Below are positions 7,892 through 10,220 of a stretch of 10,220 bases of DNA, piece by piece. Position 1 is the first letter of the stretch. Each line of letters begins with the position of its first letter. The position numbers and the translations under genes are program-made. Source of the stretch: Planctomycetota bacterium (GTDB lineage Bacteria; Planctomycetota; Phycisphaerae; WQYP01); assembly GCA_021852225.1 (NCBI GenBank), contig JAJZOA010000363.1, positions 1-10,220 on the forward strand, given 5' to 3'. The notes beneath the pieces are model-generated. The model saw only the letters and a program-made list of their open reading frames with translations, did not search any database and had not been told where the DNA came from.

Positions 7892-8521
7892 CTACGTCGA
7901 TTTCGCATTATAAAATGAAGCGAATTTATTGTCAACCGACAAAAAGAAATTTAGATATGTGGTCTGCCGATGGTTCGGCTTTGGTGATACCGGTGTAAAA
8001 AAAAGGAAAATCATTATTCCGAAAGCGACAGCCGTTCCACCCGCGTACGACGTCTGATGGGCCCGCCAAACGGCATATTCACGGGCCACGGATAGCGGAT
8101 TGCCATGGCTGCAGGCGGTGTGGAATGCCCAAATTCCCGCCAGCGTGGCGGAGAATCCCATTGCGCAAAGTCCCAGAATCAACGGGATCAGAAGCTGGCG
8201 CCAACTCGCTTTTGGCCATGAACCGAAGCGGGCCGCACAGGCCACTCCAATTCCAAGGATAGTCGCCAGTGGAGCGGTTGCCACCACGCCCCAAGCCAGG
8301 CCAAGCACCGTGGGGTTTGGATTATGGAACAACCCCGGCAGCCCGAGCGATGGATGGTCCAGCGTGAAATAGGCTGGGCAGATACGGGCGGTAATCTGGT
8401 CATGCAATATTCCATACACACCGCTCAGAGCCACGCAAAGCAGGACAATCGCGGCAATCGGGCGCGATTCGTCGTGTGCCACTGGCTTACCGCGTGACGA
8501 AGATGTGTCCGCTTCTTTCAA
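7892..8521 (-). CDS. Small four-helix membrane protein, conserved hypothetical
   Basis: A 209-residue protein with hydrophobic segments at about 22-39, 71-98, 110-133 and 163-176. Between the first two lies DQITARICPAYFTLDHP (41-57), a motif I associate with a widespread uncharacterised membrane family. A Trp/Pro/Lys cluster (SWPKASWRQLL) precedes the third helix. Function is unknown. The start is TTG 8521-8519, supported by GGAGG 8 nt upstream. No in-frame ATG exists near it, and the next GTG is residue 14. The gene starts 47 nt after the comB stop, so the two are probably co-transcribed. The last 15-20 codons (FLSVDNKFASFYNAKST) overlap a consensus promoter for the lyase, so this tail may be shaped by DNA function rather than protein function. 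Confidence 0.8.
   Translation of the reverse strand: MKEADTSSSRGKPVAHDESRPIAAIVLLCVALSGVYGILHDQITARICPAYFTLDHPSLGLPGLFHNPNPTVLGLAWGVVATAPLATILGIGVACAARFGSWPKASWRQLLIPLILGLCAMGFSATLAGIWAFHTACSHGNPLSVAREYAVWRAHQTSYAGGTAVAFGIMIFLFFTPVSPKPNHRQTTYLNFFLSVDNKFASFYNAKST
7907..7935 (-). promoter_or_regulatory. Exact consensus sigma-70-type promoter for the lyase
   Basis: On the minus strand TTGACA (7935-7930), a 17-bp spacer (7929-7913) and TATAAT (7912-7907) match the housekeeping consensus at all 12 positions and optimal spacing. The predicted start is near 7900, giving a leader of about 174 nt before the lyase ATG at 7726. It lies inside the coding sequence of the upstream membrane protein. Confidence 0.8.
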
Positions 8522-8529
8522 TCGGGCGG

Positions 8530-8534
8530 CCTCC
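8530..8534 (-). promoter_or_regulatory. Ribosome binding site supporting a TTG start
   Basis: GGAGG on the minus strand, 8 nt before TTG 8521-8519. It is the reason for choosing this non-ATG start. Confidence 0.65.
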
Positions 8535-8568
8535 AGATGTGTCGGTTTCCATGATCAGTGGAATCCTG

Positions 8569-9303
8569 TTAAGACGCGCTGGTAACGTTCAGCGTTCCTT
8601 TTTCCACCAGTGCGACAATCGGTTTGGCATCCAGTTCCGCGCACAGGTCAATATCATCTTCAAAGCCGTTTTCAATCAAATGAACGCCACCGGCACCAAG
8701 GCGTAAAGCCGGTTTCAAACGGCTGCGCACCGCGGAAAAAGCGTGATACGCCATCCAGGCGGTATCGGTAAATGGCAGGTTCGGACGAAGTGTACCGCCC
8801 AAAATATGCCACAATACCGCCCCGGCACCCAGAAGGTCTTCCAGGGCGGGCTTTCCGTCCGTTCCCGCCAGAACCAGCAGGGTGTCAAGTTCATCAATCC
8901 GGGGCAGCAGCGCCTGGGCTGTGGCACCGGCGTTCAACAATCCACAAATAAACATCTGCTCCGCGGCCATCGCGGCGGCCGCGGCCCGCGTGCCGTTGGT
9001 GGTACTCATCAGCACTGTTGATCCGCCAATCTGATGCGTTTCAAATTCAGCCGGCGAGTTGCCCAGGTCAAAGCCTGGTATTTTAACGCAACTGCGCTCG
9101 CCGGCTGTTTTAACCGGGCCGACAAACCCCTGGCGCGCCTTCAGAACCTGTTCTGGTGTATCAAACAACCGCACTTGTGTGGCCCCATTGGCCAAGGCAG
9201 TGACCACCGAACTGCTGGCCCGCAGCACATCCAGAACCGCCACCTGTGCACGGGGCAGAACAAACGGGTCTATATTCGCGGGAAGCAATACGACATCAAT
9301 CAT
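8569..9303 (-). CDS. comB: Probable 2-phosphosulfolactate phosphatase (ComB family)
   Basis: A 244-residue cytoplasmic enzyme of the ComB family, which hydrolyses 2-phosphosulfolactate to sulfolactate (EC 3.1.3.71), a step of coenzyme M synthesis in methanogens and of sulfolactate formation in some bacteria. Family motifs run in order: DVLRASSSV (25-33), GER (68-70), GFDLGNSPAEF (77-87), TTNGTRA (101-107) and GTDGKPALED (147-156). The length matches the family's usual 230-250. ATG 9303 gives the expected beginning MIDVVLLPANID and has AAAGG 9 nt upstream. The frame is open a further 41 codons to 9426, but that stretch resembles no family member. No comA, comC or comDE gene is visible, so the source of substrate is unknown. 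It is probably the first gene of a two-gene unit with the small membrane protein. Confidence 0.88.
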   Translation of the reverse strand: MIDVVLLPANIDPFVLPRAQVAVLDVLRASSSVVTALANGATQVRLFDTPEQVLKARQGFVGPVKTAGERSCVKIPGFDLGNSPAEFETHQIGGSTVLMSTTNGTRAAAAAMAAEQMFICGLLNAGATAQALLPRIDELDTLLVLAGTDGKPALEDLLGAGAVLWHILGGTLRPNLPFTDTAWMAYHAFSAVRSRLKPALRLGAGGVHLIENGFEDDIDLCAELDAKPIVALVEKGTLNVTSAS

Positions 9304-9349
9304 GAATTCAAGCCTTTCTGGTATCCAACGCATCTCAATCCAGCCTCTG

Positions 9350-9355
9350 ATTGTA
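9350..9355 (-). promoter_or_regulatory. Weak -10 candidate for comB
   Basis: TACAAT on the minus strand (9355-9350) matches TATAAT at five of six positions. Its predicted start leaves about 40 nt before ATG 9303. The -35 region is poor, so support is limited to the -10 and its distance. Confidence 0.35.
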
Positions 9356-9375
9356 TAGCTTTTCAGGTTTTGCGC

Positions 9376-9408
9376 CACCGGATTCCGGAAAGACCATCCG
9401 GCTCGGTG
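9376..9408. repeat. Bipartite inverted repeat between comB and arfB
   Basis: CACCG (9376-9380) pairs with CGGTG (9404-9408), and inside it CCGGA (9385-9389) pairs with TCCGG (9397-9401) around a 7-nt loop. The internal loops are GATT and CT. No T-run is present. It lies about 20-60 nt upstream of the comB -10 candidate, so a regulator site or structured DNA is possible. Confidence 0.35.
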
Positions 9409-9530
9409 AAAGATGCCCGTGGCCATCTATCGCTTATCCGCTTTTTCGGCATGGACTGCGCCCCATTCCGACTGTTGGCGGTCGGTCAAATAGCCGATTT
9501 TTCCGGAATTGCGCTTAAACGCCCGTTCTA

Positions 9531-9539
9531 TGTTATAAT
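9531..9539 (+). promoter_or_regulatory. Extended -10 promoter of arfB
   Basis: TGTTATAAT has a perfect TATAAT hexamer (9534-9539) and the extended TGn element (9531-9533). Only a weak -35 (TTGCGC at 9509-9514, 19-bp spacer) is present, which the extended -10 can compensate for. The predicted start falls at about 9546-9547, on the arfB initiation codon. Confidence 0.65.
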
Positions 9540-9546
9540 AAGAACT

Positions 9547-9993
9547 ATGAGTGATGCAGTATCATATTTGCCCGGCATTACGCTGGGGCCGGGCGTCTGG
9601 GTCGACAAGGCCCACCTGAATTTCGGCTTCTCCCGGTCCAGCGGACCCGGTGGGCAGAATGTCAACAAGGTCAATACCAAAACCGAATTGCGAGTGCGCC
9701 CCGAGGACCTCCACGGTCTTTCCGGACGGGCGATGCAGCGCCTGCTGGCTTTGGCGGGTCGGCGAATCGACGCGCTGGGCCATCTTCTGCTGGTCAGCGG
9801 GAATCAGCGGACGCAGGAGGCGAATCGTCGCGCGTGCGTGGAAAAGCTGCGCGAACTGATTGCCGAAGCTCTTGTGGAACCGAAAATCCGACGCAAAACC
9901 AAGCCCAGCCGTGCCAGCAAGACCCGCCGTGTAGAATCCAAACGGATCAATTCCCAGCGAAAATCTCAACGCCGCGCAGTGGCTGAAGCTTAA
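9547..9993 (+). CDS. arfB: ArfB-type ribosome-rescue peptidyl-tRNA hydrolase
   Basis: A 148-residue protein that enters stalled, non-stop ribosomes and hydrolyses the peptidyl-tRNA to free the nascent chain. The release-factor catalytic motif GPGGQNVNK lies at 33-41 (GGQ 35-37), inside the class signature SSGPGGQNVNK. The C-terminal tail at about 113-143 is strongly basic (RRKTKPSRASKTRR) and matches the ArfB tail that lies in the empty mRNA channel. This tail and the absence of stop-codon recognition domains set it apart from RF1 and RF2. Length is close to the E. coli protein's 140. The ATG at 9547 is chosen because the recognisable domain begins soon after it and the promoter lies just upstream. 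The frame is open farther upstream, but not with family sequence. No Shine-Dalgarno sequence is visible. Divergent from comB. Confidence 0.93.
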   Translation: MSDAVSYLPGITLGPGVWVDKAHLNFGFSRSSGPGGQNVNKVNTKTELRVRPEDLHGLSGRAMQRLLALAGRRIDALGHLLLVSGNQRTQEANRRACVEKLRELIAEALVEPKIRRKTKPSRASKTRRVESKRINSQRKSQRRAVAEA

Positions 9994-10029
9994 GGGTCGT
10001 ACCGGCCGAGGCGTTTCCGGTGCAAACTG

Positions 10030-10046
10030 TTCGGTTTACCGAATTT
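10030..10046 (+). terminator. Weak terminator-like hairpin after arfB
   Basis: TTCGG (10030-10034), loop TTTA, CCGAA (10039-10043), then TTT. The stem is only 5 bp and the T-run short. It lies 36 nt after the arfB stop and is the only terminator candidate there. It could equally be a small regulator site. Confidence 0.3.
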
Positions 10047-10124
10047 GGCCGCTCGCTGTCAGATCGGATCGCCTGCGGCGCGTGCCCGAAACCGATATCC
10101 AATTCAATTCCAATGTCTCGCGGA

Positions 10125-10153
10125 TTGAGCGTGCGGGCAATTGCCTTTATAAT
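10125..10153 (+). promoter_or_regulatory. Promoter reading off the right edge
   Basis: TTGAGC (10125-10130), a 17-bp spacer and a perfect TATAAT (10148-10153). The -35 matches four of six positions and the spacing is optimal. The predicted start is near 10160, 6 nt before ATG 10166. Confidence 0.6.
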
Positions 10154-10165
10154 CTAGACAATTAA

Positions 10166-10220
10166 ATGGCGGTATATTTGTCGGTCGGCGGTGCGATGCC
10201 GCGCAATATTTACGCATGGG
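10166..10220 (+). CDS. Possible start of a gene cut off by the window edge
   Basis: From ATG 10166 the frame is open for 18 codons to the window end, beginning MAVYLSVGGAMPRNIY. There is no Shine-Dalgarno sequence, and the predicted transcript would have a leader of about 6 nt. The stretch is too short to identify. A non-coding RNA starting near 10160 is an equal possibility, since GCGG and CCGC around 10188-10202 can form a hairpin. Confidence 0.25.
   Translation, partial: MAVYLSVGGAMPRNIYAW

Noticed and set aside
7741..7900. Match of the lyase leader to a known riboswitch class (for example cyclic-di-GMP)
   Set aside because: The conserved core motifs of the classes I know were not found, although a GAAA-bearing stem is present. 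No class can be named.
9304..9426. 41-codon upstream extension of comB
   Set aside because: ComB proteins begin at the MIDV-type start. The extension has no family similarity and covers the likely promoter.
9482..9502. TCGG/CCGA hairpin followed by TTTTT as a terminator before arfB
   Set aside because: The stem is only 4 bp with an 8-nt loop, and no plus-strand gene precedes it.
9034..9546. Long plus-strand extension ahead of arfB
   Set aside because: It runs antisense to comB and through the promoter. The release-factor domain begins after ATG 9547.

Overview
The window looks like a chromosomal stretch from a free-living, moderately GC-rich bacterium. The gene set suggests a Planctomycetes/Phycisphaerae-like member of the PVC group that degrades plant polysaccharide. 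That placement is an inference. It rests on a very large orphan GspK-like pseudopilin, a secreted pectin-backbone lyase and a bacterial comB, with few tight operons. No mobile element, CRISPR array, tRNA or rRNA was seen.

Layout. Positions 1-66 may hold the last 21 codons of an upstream plus-strand gene. A plus-strand gene (124-1194) encodes a polytopic membrane protein of unknown function. It converges on a minus-strand block through a 270-bp intergenic region that carries two inverted repeats. In transcription order the block is: comB (8569-9303, 2-phosphosulfolactate phosphatase); a small membrane protein (7892-8521, TTG start with a good ribosome binding site, 47 nt after comB); a secreted family-4 rhamnogalacturonan lyase (5591-7726); and a 1344-residue GspK-like protein (1465-5499). 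Divergent from comB is arfB (9547-9993), a ribosome-rescue peptidyl-tRNA hydrolase. At the right edge a second promoter (10125-10153) points into a gene or RNA that the window cuts off. No gene-free stretch exceeds 300 bases.

Regulation. The lyase appears to have its own transcription unit. An exact TTGACA-N17-TATAAT promoter lies inside the last codons of the small membrane-protein gene. The predicted leader of about 174 nt contains a perfect short inverted repeat and an intrinsic-terminator-like hairpin with a U-tract just before the ribosome binding site, so attenuation is plausible. A strong GC-rich hairpin separates the lyase from the GspK-like gene. The arfB start codon lies 8 nt after an extended -10 element, so its mRNA is probably leaderless.

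The clearest functional story is secretion and pectin (rhamnogalacturonan I) breakdown, next to housekeeping ribosome rescue and sulfonate/coenzyme M-type metabolism. Nothing here amounts to a demonstrated new defence or mobile system. The most interesting items are the lyase leader, the giant pseudopilin and the leaderless arfB.
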